From the IMG/VR virus record IMGVR_UViG_3300034272_000929, positions 1-24,824 of that record: a stretch of DNA of 24,824 nt, one strand, 5' to 3'. The notes below the pieces were generated by a model that was not told where the DNA came from, did not search any database, and saw nothing but the letters and a program-made list of their open reading frames with translations. This stretch comes from a virus. The translations under genes were made by a program, and so were the position numbers. Shown here in pieces: positions 15,670 through 20,745 of the stretch (positions are counted from its first letter, which is position 1; each line of letters opens with the position of its first letter).

Positions 15670-15940
15670 CGTCGTCTTTCGCCTCCCGGCGCAAGTGTTG
15701 TGGGGAGACGCCAAGATAATCACCCGGCGCAAGAGTGTCTAGTATCTTACAAACCGAAGGTTTAGACGGTATTAAGAAACTACGGAGTAGTAGAAGTATT
15801 AAGTCTTAAGGAAGGTTAGAGAGATTAAGAGTATTGGAAGAAGGGTAGATTACTCTTGGTAGGTTGAAGGAGTACTTCTTCGTAAGAAGAAGTCTTAAGT
15901 TCTTAAGGATAGTAGTATTAGTACTAGTATTAAGAGCTTT
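15670..15940 (-). promoter_or_regulatory. Long G-depleted transcribed leader with one hairpin; no gene in this stretch
   Basis: This is the probable 5' leader between the promoter at 15947-15975 and the first gene of the block. By hand count the minus-strand RNA has about 44 C and 11 G in the 160 bases 15781-15940, so it is C-over-G skewed, YC-rich and largely unstructured. Repeats of CTTAA, TACTACT and ACTTAATA occur. One perfect hairpin lies at 15874-15893 (8-bp stem ACTTCTTC/GAAGAAGT). These are the traits of Rho-utilisation (rut) leaders, so Rho-dependent attenuation is possible. No credible reading frame was seen from 15670 to 16065. Confidence 0.5.
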
Positions 15941-15946
15941 TATTCT

Positions 15947-15975
15947 TTGATACCACGGTTCAAGCAAGTTGTCAA
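15947..15975 (-). promoter_or_regulatory. Sigma70-type promoter for the minus-strand late block
   Basis: TTGACA (15970-15975) is followed after 17 bases by TATCAA (15947-15952) on the minus strand. Transcripts would start near 15940 and read the long G-poor leader, then the coupled genes from 15669 leftward. Confidence 0.65.
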
Positions 15976-15985
15976 GTCCCCCATC

Positions 15986-16027
15986 GCCAAGCAGAGCTTG
16001 GCTCTTATCACCCCCGCCAGAGGCGGG
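15986..16027. other. Pair of perfect short hairpins with AGA loops
   Basis: The first hairpin is GCCAAGC/GCTTGGC (15986-15992 and 15996-16002). The second is CCCGCC/GGCGGG (16013-16018 and 16022-16027). Both loops are AGA on the plus strand. They lie between the HNH-like gene and the promoter at 15947-15975. No U-run follows on either strand, so they are not standard terminators. They may mark an mRNA 3' end or a processing site. Confidence 0.5.
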
Positions 16028-16065
16028 TACTGTTGCCGATCATACAACCACCTTATCCAACAATC

Positions 16066-16758
16066 TCATACACTTACCACAGGAATCGTATACCTCCTGT
16101 TCCTCCTCAACTCCTTCGGTAACACCTCCTTAAGCTGAATGTTTCCCAACTGAAGAGGCAACCTCGTATCCACCCGCTCTAACCGTATGGAACCACCCCT
16201 TCCCCCATCCCTCGTATCCCGGATGTACTCGGCTACCGTACCCATCCAAGGGTACACATAACTCACCATGAACGAGCCCATCACAACCGAGACGAACTCA
16301 TCCCGACTCAAATCAACTGGAATCTTGGCCATCTTCCACACATCGAGAAGATACTCGTACCGATACCCCATATCAAGCCTTCTGCGTCGTTCCCGAGCAT
16401 CAAATCCCTTAAGTCTCTTCTTCCGATTCTTCCACGCCTTCTTGGCTACAACTCCTCGATCCATCCCCTTAACCAGCTTGTTTAGCTTGTCTTGTTCGTC
16501 GGGTCGAAGGGGTTTGTTGGAGAAGTACGCCTTACGAAAGAGGTAGTCCGCGTAGGACGTGATTGGAGGCGCCTGTATGTCACACCCGGTAGGGTGGGTG
16601 GGGGTCGGCTCTAGACAAGCCTCTAAGAGCTTCCTGTTGAGTTCTAGGACCATTGGACAAACATCTGCTCCCTCTAGCGAGGGGTAGTCCGCCCCCACTT
16701 CGTGGGTACTGTTGCAAATGACACAGTATCTGCTTTGTAGATCGTCGTTACAGTCCAC
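16066..16758 (-). CDS. Zinc-ribbon-like protein with HNH/homing-endonuclease-type C-terminus
   Basis: This 230-residue protein has a GTG start preceded by AAGGAG nine bases upstream and its own TTGACA/TACAAT promoter. Residues 12-34 contain C12, C15, H19 and C34, a possible zinc site. Residues about 80-130 are very basic (VVAKKAWKNRKKRLKGFDAR, then ERRRRLDMGYRYEYL). Near the end, SIRLERVDTRLPLQLGNIQL followed by KEVLPKELRRNRR runs parallel to the S-L-D-R-I-D-x-x-x-x-Y-x-P-x-N-x-R-W-A...Q-x-x-N-R-R signature of phage HNH-type nucleases. The central Asp and Asn are there, but the usual His and aromatic residues are not obvious, so activity is doubtful. It may be a diverged homing nuclease reused as a DNA-binding protein. 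Confidence 0.8.
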   Translation of the reverse strand: MDCNDDLQSRYCVICNSTHEVGADYPSLEGADVCPMVLELNRKLLEACLEPTPTHPTGCDIQAPPITSYADYLFRKAYFSNKPLRPDEQDKLNKLVKGMDRGVVAKKAWKNRKKRLKGFDARERRRRLDMGYRYEYLLDVWKMAKIPVDLSRDEFVSVVMGSFMVSYVYPWMGTVAEYIRDTRDGGRGGSIRLERVDTRLPLQLGNIQLKEVLPKELRRNRRYTIPVVSV

Positions 16759-16799
16759 AGGTTGTAACTCCTTGATGCGATTGTTAAAAGTAGTGCCCG

Positions 16800-16828
16800 A
16801 TTGTAGATGTTCTGTGCCCCCTTGTCAA
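16800..16828 (-). promoter_or_regulatory. Near-consensus sigma70 promoter for the HNH-like gene
   Basis: TTGACA (16823-16828), 17 bases, TACAAT (16800-16805) on the minus strand. The start would be near 16793, about 35 bases before the GTG at 16758, with the AAGGAG ribosome site in between. Confidence 0.78.
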
Positions 16829-17031
16829 GATACTCAGGGAATTACGGAAGGAAATCGTTAAGTTCGTAATTGGGATTTTTACCGGGAGGTTGAGGGGCCA
16901 CCCCCACCACCCCACCCCATCGCGAAGGGGATACCCCCGGGGGTCTAGATTCAGCCAGAAGGCCAATAGGCCATTAGGCCAAGAATTACCAGCCAATAGA
17001 ATGGAAGGCGGATCAAGATTAGAGTAGGGCT

Positions 17032-17093
17032 AGCTAATGCGATAGGCGCTGACTGGTAATAGGAAGCCAATAACCAGCTAATGCATTAGGCGC
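17032..17093. repeat. Direct 18-base repeats in the control region
   Basis: AGCTAATGCGATAGGCGC (17032-17049) and AGCTAATGCATTAGGCGC (17076-17093) match at 16 of 18 positions, spaced 44 bases apart. The same CTAATG/CATTAG core recurs around them (near 16972, 17113, 17281, 17293). Confidence 0.7.
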
Positions 17094-17277
17094 ACTAGAC
17101 CAATTGAATAAACATTAGCCAGTCAAATATGAAATTGAAAAGGTAATGGGGAATGCCCTGTTAACATTTCCCACGGTACACCAGTCACGACAGTGACGGT
17201 ATGGGACTGTTAAGTAATGGACAGGTAACACACAAGGTGGCTGGGGAGGACACAATCGGCCCCATTAATATACACTT

Positions 17278-17301
17278 GTGCATTAGACTTTGCTAATGTA
17301 C
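17278..17301. repeat. Inverted repeat built from the CATTAG/CTAATG core
   Basis: A 9-bp stem (17278-17286 with 17293-17301, one G-T pair) encloses ACTTTG. It lies about 20 bases before the rightward promoter and could be a regulator site or part of an origin. Confidence 0.55.
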
Positions 17302-17318
17302 CCATGCCTAAGATGTTA

Positions 17319-17333
17319 TGTTATACTGTAACA
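17319..17333 (+). promoter_or_regulatory. Extended -10 promoter overlapped by an inverted repeat
   Basis: TGTTATACT (17319-17327) is an extended -10 element (TGn plus TATACT) with no good -35. It is embedded in TGTTA-TACTG-TAACA (17319-17333), an operator-like inverted repeat whose half-sites also occur at 17159-17166, 17208-17212, 17226-17230 and 17314-17318. Transcripts would start near 17334 and lead into the plus-strand genes. Confidence 0.5.
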
Positions 17334-17361
17334 GTAAGGGCCTGAGGGTAGAGCTATACAC

Positions 17362-17399
17362 GCGCGTGAGCGCGCATCCCTATCCCGCACGCTGTGCGG
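17362..17399 (+). other. Two short GC hairpins in the rightward leader
   Basis: GCGCG/CGCGC (17362-17366 and 17371-17375, loop TGAG) and CCGCAC/GTGCGG (17385-17390 and 17394-17399, loop GCT). GGGTAG at 17346-17351 can also pair with CTATCCC at 17380-17386 with one bulged base, in competition with the second hairpin, so an RNA leader with alternative folds is possible. Confidence 0.5.
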
Positions 17400-17412
17400 T
17401 GGCCTCTCTCAC

Positions 17413-17430
17413 TTGACACAATCGTTTACA
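17413..17430 (+). repeat. 18-base motif, copy 1
   Basis: TTGACACAATCGTTTACA, 77 bases before the first plus-strand gene. Related copies lie at 18723-18740 (15 of 18 identical) and 19775-19792 (16 of 18), each upstream of a plus-strand start. It contains a -35-like TTGACA but no consistent -10 follows. Confidence 0.6.
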
Positions 17431-17506
17431 AAATAGTCCTTGCCAACCGGATCAGCCCGTGTCAATCTAGCCTCACACCGCAGCACACACACGGGAACCA
17501 ACACAA

Positions 17507-17635
17507 ATGAACACCTACTCCGTCGAGTACACAGACAACCTTACCGATGCTGAAATCGAGCATCTGATGATTGAACTAGCGCGTATCGAATCCGAATCGA
17601 GCGCGGACTTAGACTGTTTGACCTACTGGAGCTAA
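17507..17635 (+). CDS. Small acidic protein, first rightward gene
   Basis: This 42-residue product (MNTYSVEYTDNLTDAEIEHL and onward) ends in TAA four bases before the next start. It is acidic and helical, with no motif. The leader has a CA run and GGGAA about 11 bases before the ATG, the same style as in the neighbouring plus-strand genes. It is short, but position, leader and frame support it. Confidence 0.68.
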   Translation: MNTYSVEYTDNLTDAEIEHLMIELARIESESSADLDCLTYWS

Positions 17636-17639
17636 TGCT

Positions 17640-17837
17640 ATGAACTCTAAAGAAGTCCAAGCCCACGTTTTCTTGGTGACTCTTGACGAGCACGGAGTTC
17701 CCGACACAATCAAAAAGAATGGGAAAATCATCAGCGCTGCGACAAAAGACGCGCAGAGGATTTTACGATCACTGGACAAAGGTGTTATCCCTCAGGGTGT
17801 TAGCATTGTAGAGTGTAAAAGGGGCTCACAGTCATGA
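17640..17837 (+). CDS. Small protein of unknown function
   Basis: This 65-residue protein has GGAG eight bases before the ATG, and its end overlaps the next gene by four bases (ATGA). Sequence features include VFLVTLDEHGVPDTIKKNGK and a later LDKGVIPQGVSIVECKRG. It appears to be a compact alpha/beta fold, soluble, with one cysteine. I do not recognise the family. Confidence 0.78.
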   Translation: MNSKEVQAHVFLVTLDEHGVPDTIKKNGKIISAATKDAQRILRSLDKGVIPQGVSIVECKRGSQS

Positions 17838-18061
17838 ACCGCAAAGAATACTCCGCTTACAACGTCCTGCTTCGTCAAGTGTCATCCGAACGAGCCGAGC
17901 GCGACTGTTCTGCCCTTGCTCGCTCCAGCCTATACCAGTACGAAAAGAGGGAGCGCGAGCGTATCGAGCGGCGCAACAATCGTTTACTAGTGTTGTCGGT
18001 TTGGGTGTTGACAACGCTAGTTTGTTGTGTCACTATCCTTACCACAACGTTCACCAATTGA
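17834..18061 (+). CDS. Small single-span membrane protein
   Basis: This 75-residue protein has a charged helical N-terminal part (about 15-50, many Arg and Glu, YEKRERERIERRNNR) and one hydrophobic segment at 51-72 (LLVLSVWVLTTLVCCVTILT). The Arg cluster before the helix predicts the N-terminal part inside the cell. It overlaps the preceding gene by ATGA. Small membrane proteins in phage early regions can inhibit host functions or exclude other phages; a holin role is also possible but unsupported by location. Confidence 0.78.
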   Translation: MNRKEYSAYNVLLRQVSSERAERDCSALARSSLYQYEKRERERIERRNNRLLVLSVWVLTTLVCCVTILTTTFTN

Positions 18062-18066
18062 CCCAA

Positions 18067-18118
18067 GGCCGCAAGGCCGACCACAGCGGCGCAAGCCGCC
18101 CACGAGCCCGGAACGGGC
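18067..18118 (+). other. Three consecutive mini-hairpins in a leader
   Basis: GGCC/GGCC with GCAA loop (18067-18078), GCGGC/GCCGC with GCAA loop (18086-18099), and GCCCG/CGGGC with GAA loop (18106-18118). They fill the gap between the membrane protein stop and the next ATG at 18136. GCAA is a stable GNRA tetraloop, so the hairpins should fold in the plus-strand RNA. Confidence 0.6.
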
Positions 18119-18135
18119 GAGAAGGAACCGCACAC

Positions 18136-18726
18136 ATGCGCAAGATCGAAAAGAACATCTATACGTTTCCCGAGCTAGGGCCCCGCGCCCAAGAGCATGC
18201 GCTCGGCAAGTATCGTGAAAACTTCGACTTCTCTTTTCACTCGGAGTGTGTTATCGAAGACGCGAAGAAATGCGCCGCGCTTTTGGGGATCGACATCGAC
18301 AAGGTGTATTACTCCGGCTTCTGGAGTCAAGGCGATGGCGCATCTTTTACCGGCTGGTATCACTACAAGAAAGGGGCTGCCCAAGCTATCCGTGAGCATG
18401 CCGGGCAGGATAAAGAGCTGCACAAGATTGCAAGCGCACTCCAACGGATTCAGCGTAGGCACTTCTATTCAATCGGCGCCAAGATCACACAGTCTGGCCG
18501 CTACGTCCACGAGGACACCATGAGTGCAGCCGTGTTTGATACCCGCACAGACTGGGACGTATCCAACGATACAGCGGAGGAAGTTCTAGATATTCTCCGA
18601 GACTTCGCCCGCTGGATTTATCGCAGCTTGGAAAGCGAATACGAATTCTGGACCAAAGACGAAACAATCATCGAACAGTTTTGCGAGCTAACCTACGAGT
18701 TTGACGAAGAGGGCGCTTGGGTTTGA
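18136..18726 (+). CDS. Phage/bacterial family sometimes labelled antitoxin-like; function unknown
   Basis: This 196-residue protein has a start at 18136 set by AAGGAA and by the absence of any ribosome site for the longer frame. It carries the block KVYYSGFWSQGDGASFTGWY (about 56-75), then KKGAAQAIREHAGQDKELHKIA, FYSIGAKITQSGRYVHEDTM and a long C-terminal helix (EEVLDILRDFARWIYRSLE). I know this pattern from many phage and proteobacterial proteins, some of which carry the label antitoxin of a toxin-antitoxin system. I see no toxin gene beside it and no DNA-binding motif. The stop lies inside a copy of the 18-base motif. Confidence 0.85.
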   Translation: MRKIEKNIYTFPELGPRAQEHALGKYRENFDFSFHSECVIEDAKKCAALLGIDIDKVYYSGFWSQGDGASFTGWYHYKKGAAQAIREHAGQDKELHKIASALQRIQRRHFYSIGAKITQSGRYVHEDTMSAAVFDTRTDWDVSNDTAEEVLDILRDFARWIYRSLESEYEFWTKDETIIEQFCELTYEFDEEGAWV

Positions 18727-18740
18727 CACAATAGTTAACC
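18723..18740 (+). repeat. 18-base motif, copy 2
   Basis: TTGACACAATAGTTAACC, 15 of 18 identical to copy 1. It overlaps the stop codon of the preceding gene and lies 100 bases before the ATG at 18841. Confidence 0.55.
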
Positions 18741-18840
18741 CTCGCCCCCTTGTGCTAGAGTCTTCCCATGTGCGAGGATTCTAGCCCGAGCCGAGCGATA
18801 ATCGCGCAGCCGACACCACCAACTAACACGGGGAAGCAAA

Positions 18841-19197
18841 ATGCCCCCCACCAAAGTTTACACGGACAAGCTTGGAACTGAAACCGTCAAAGTACGACAA
18901 GGAACCGCACACATGGCAAAGAATCACGGCGACACATATCAACTCATTGCAGCGCTACGCCAAGCTACTGCACTAGACCTCAACAAGTTAGCTGCCAGCG
19001 GGATCAATGTGACAATCAGCAGCTACACCGACAACAAGCCGAACCACGTCGATACAGTGACCCTTAATGCAGACGTTTGTGAGGGCTTGAAAATTGCACT
19101 TATTCAAGCTATAACAAGCACAATCGCAAGCCGTAAGCAGTCACTTTCAATGCAATTGCGAGATATCGAAAAGGCCCAAGAGGAGCACAAACCATGA
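18841..19197 (+). CDS. Small protein with two possible starts
   Basis: From ATG 18841 (GGGGAAG five bases upstream) the product is 118 residues. From ATG 18913 it is 94 residues (MAKNHGDTYQLIAALRQATA). The inner start carries AAGGAACCGCACACATG, identical over 17 bases to the initiation region of the gene at 18136. Both may be used, or the first part may be a former leader peptide. The body is a helix, then strands (NVTISSYTDNKPNHVDTVTL), then a long C-terminal helix (IASRKQSLSMQLRDIEKAQE). No known motif. The end overlaps the next gene (ATGA). Confidence 0.8.
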   Translation: MPPTKVYTDKLGTETVKVRQGTAHMAKNHGDTYQLIAALRQATALDLNKLAASGINVTISSYTDNKPNHVDTVTLNADVCEGLKIALIQAITSTIASRKQSLSMQLRDIEKAQEEHKP

Positions 19198-19481
19198 GCG
19201 CACGTATCACAATCAAACACCTTCGCCCTCTCGTTGACCGCCTGAACCGTACAGCCGGCACTTCCCTTGAGCCTTGGTCGCGTGGGGAAGACGGCAAGCT
19301 CCGATCCAACATCGGTAACTTTCACATCGACAGCGCTTACGGTGGCTACAGCCTGCACCAGATGGCAAACGAGTGCGGCGGAGTCCGCGACGTGTTCCGC
19401 GTCGGACACATCTCCGCTCGCGCCTTATACGACCAAATCCACGCATTCTTGAGTGGGATTGAGTACGCGCGGGGCGAGTAA
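19194..19481 (+). CDS. Small phage protein with conserved YGGY...GGV pattern
   Basis: This 95-residue protein is coupled to the preceding gene by ATGA. The segment NFHIDSAYGGYSLHQMANEC, then GGVRDVFRVGHISARALYDQI resembles a widespread family of small phage proteins of unknown role, in which an A-Y-G-G-x-x-L strand precedes N-E-x-G-G-V. The N-terminal ITIKHLRPLVDRLNRTAG is helical. No catalytic or metal-binding set is clear. It could be an early host-takeover factor (inference from position only). Confidence 0.82.
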   Translation: MSARITIKHLRPLVDRLNRTAGTSLEPWSRGEDGKLRSNIGNFHIDSAYGGYSLHQMANECGGVRDVFRVGHISARALYDQIHAFLSGIEYARGE

Positions 19482-19487
19482 CACCCG

Positions 19488-19767
19488 AGCCGCTTAGATA
19501 CACCCACCACACACACACAAGGGAAGTACCCTCACATGAAACTCACAGACTGTGACCTTACCCGTCCTTTCACTCACCCGGGCTTCTTCGGCGCGTTCTG
19601 CATCATCGACGGCAGTTTCTGGATTCACCGGGATAACCCGGAAGACTTCAAGGACGAGGCTTTCATCCGAGAGCATTGCTTCCCGGTGAAGCGGCACATT
19701 GATGACCTCACGGCCTTCGACCTGCTGCGCACGGACTGGTATAACGTGGATTAAGCCGCTTAGATAC
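19488..19767 (+). repeat. 14-base repeats flanking the small gene at 19536
   Basis: AGCCGCTTAGATAC occurs at 19488-19501 and 19754-19767, each immediately after (or overlapping) a stop codon. The copies bracket one small gene and its leader, as expected if the unit moved or duplicated as a cassette. Confidence 0.6.
19536..19754 (+). CDS. Small acidic protein of unknown function
   Basis: This 72-residue protein follows a CA-rich leader with AAGGGAAG before the ATG. The sequence has a FFGAFCIIDGSFWIHRDNPE strand pair and an acidic helical end (HIDDLTAFDLLRTDWYNVD). Two of the three cysteines are in the first third. No family is recognised. AGCCGCTTAGATAC, found just before its leader, recurs exactly at its own stop codon (19754-19767). 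Confidence 0.76.
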   Translation: MKLTDCDLTRPFTHPGFFGAFCIIDGSFWIHRDNPEDFKDEAFIREHCFPVKRHIDDLTAFDLLRTDWYNVD

Positions 19768-19774
19768 GCCACCC

Positions 19775-19792
19775 TAGAGACAATCGTTTACA
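19775..19792 (+). repeat. 18-base motif, copy 3
   Basis: TAGAGACAATCGTTTACA, 16 of 18 identical to copy 1, 71 bases before the ATG at 19864. Confidence 0.55.
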
Positions 19793-19863
19793 CTTCTAGG
19801 GTTGCGTTTCTAGTCCGCTTTGCTTCAAGATGTACCCACACACACAACAAAGGACACCCGATC

Positions 19864-20220
19864 ATGTTCACCAAACCCTTTTCCCGCTTCGACGTTGTTC
19901 CCGGTGACTCAATCACTTGCACCGTGGATGGCACGGACTACACAGCCGCCATTCGCCATGATGGGGACACGACACCCGACGATTACGAGTGTTATACCCC
20001 CGAACAAATCCGATCATGGAAGGATGACGATTGGTGTTTTGTGGGCGTCGTCATCACTGCGGAGCGTAACGGAGTTGATCTTGGTTCCTTCGACTCTCTT
20101 TGGGGTATCGAGTCCGATAGCGCTCCCGATTACTTGCTTGAAATCGCAAACGACTTGCTGAACGAGTCCATCCCACAAGCCAACGAAGCCCGTAAGCGTG
20201 TCGCGCTTGCAATGGCTTAA
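19864..20220 (+). CDS. Small acidic phage protein of a common family
   Basis: This 118-residue protein starts at 19864, with AAAGGA nine bases before and a CA run further up. The blocks FDVVPGDSITCTVDGTDYTA, then PDDYECYTPEQIRSWKDDDW, then FVGVVITAERNGVDLGSF and SLWGIE match a family I have seen often in phages of Proteobacteria, function unknown. The N-terminal half is a small beta domain, and the C-terminal half is helical (PDYLLEIANDLLNESIPQA). Confidence 0.85.
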   Translation: MFTKPFSRFDVVPGDSITCTVDGTDYTAAIRHDGDTTPDDYECYTPEQIRSWKDDDWCFVGVVITAERNGVDLGSFDSLWGIESDSAPDYLLEIANDLLNESIPQANEARKRVALAMA

Positions 20221-20270
20221 GCGATAATCTACGCTCACCGAACACAACCCCAGAGTATCTACTCCGCTCA

Positions 20271-20310
20271 CCGGCCCCGGCCGGCTCACCCCGCAAGCGT
20301 CGCTAGACGC
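20271..20310 (+). other. Pair of mini-hairpins in the leader before 20328
   Basis: CCGGC/GCCGG (20271-20275 and 20280-20284) and GCGTC/GACGC (20297-20301 and 20306-20310, loop GCTA), in the 107-base gap between two genes. No U-run follows. Confidence 0.5.
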
Positions 20311-20327
20311 GACTATCGGAGATTGCT

Positions 20328-20726
20328 ATGCCCATCGTCCAGACAGTAGACTACGCAGACTTTTCCGCTGCCTTTCGTCGTTACGAGCGCCGTGACCAGT
20401 TTGAAAACCTGCGCTGGCTTTATGACTACCTCGAAGAACTCTCCGATGATCTCGGCCAGCCTATCGAACTCGACGTTATCGCCTTGTGCTGCGAGTATTC
20501 CGAGGAATCGTGGGACGATGTAGCCAGCAACTGCTTTATACACAGCATCGACCTACCCGACCCCGCCGACTACTCCGATCTTGACGAGGGTGGCGAAGTC
20601 ATCCCGGGTACGCTCGATGAAGAAGCCTTCGCCGAAGCCCGACGCGAGGCGATCCTTGAGTATCTTCGGGATAACACGTCCGTATGTGGGTACGATGACG
20701 AAACGGTGTTGTATGCCCAGTTCTAA
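20328..20726 (+). CDS. Small acidic protein of a phage/bacterial family, function unknown
   Basis: This 132-residue protein contains VDYADFSAAFRRYERRDQFE, then LRWLYDYLEELSDDLGQPIE and LDVIALCCEYSEESWDD. This combination (Y-D-F-x-x-A-F, a helical LEEL segment, then E-L-D-V-I-A-x-C-C) recurs in many phage and bacterial proteins without known function. The C-terminal part ends in EYLRDNTSVCGYDDETVLYAQF (not all shown), typical of the family. A CGGAGATTGCT ribosome site precedes the ATG. Confidence 0.85.
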   Translation: MPIVQTVDYADFSAAFRRYERRDQFENLRWLYDYLEELSDDLGQPIELDVIALCCEYSEESWDDVASNCFIHSIDLPDPADYSDLDEGGEVIPGTLDEEAFAEARREAILEYLRDNTSVCGYDDETVLYAQF

Positions 20727-20745
20727 CCGAAAGGAGATAACCAAA

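Larger units (their letters stand above)
16829..17506. other. Central gene-free control region between the two transcription directions
   Basis: There is no credible gene here; the open frames present lack ribosome sites and run through repeats. Contents from left to right are a C-run block on the plus strand at 16901-16918, an ACCCCCGGGGGT palindrome (16933-16944), AGGCCA repeats (16960-16980), CTAATG/CATTAG elements, and TGTTA/TAACA half-sites (palindrome TGTTAACA at 17159-17166). These are followed by a GTCAC/GTGAC hairpin (17184-17197), an extended -10 promoter facing right, two GC hairpins and an 18-base motif copy. Direct repeats and clustered inverted repeats at a divergent junction are typical of an origin or a regulatory switch. 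Confidence 0.6.

Noticed and set aside
16901-16918. Possible G-quadruplex on the minus strand
   Set aside because: Only three runs of four or more G are close together; the fourth is 15 or more bases away, so a stable form is doubtful.
16784-16996. 70-residue minus-strand frame in the control region
   Set aside because: It runs through repeats and the promoter at 16800-16828, with no ribosome site.
17341-17400. tRNA or tRNA-like gene
   Set aside because: Hairpins are present, but there is no T-arm GTTCRA sequence, no anticodon arm of standard size and no acceptor pairing.
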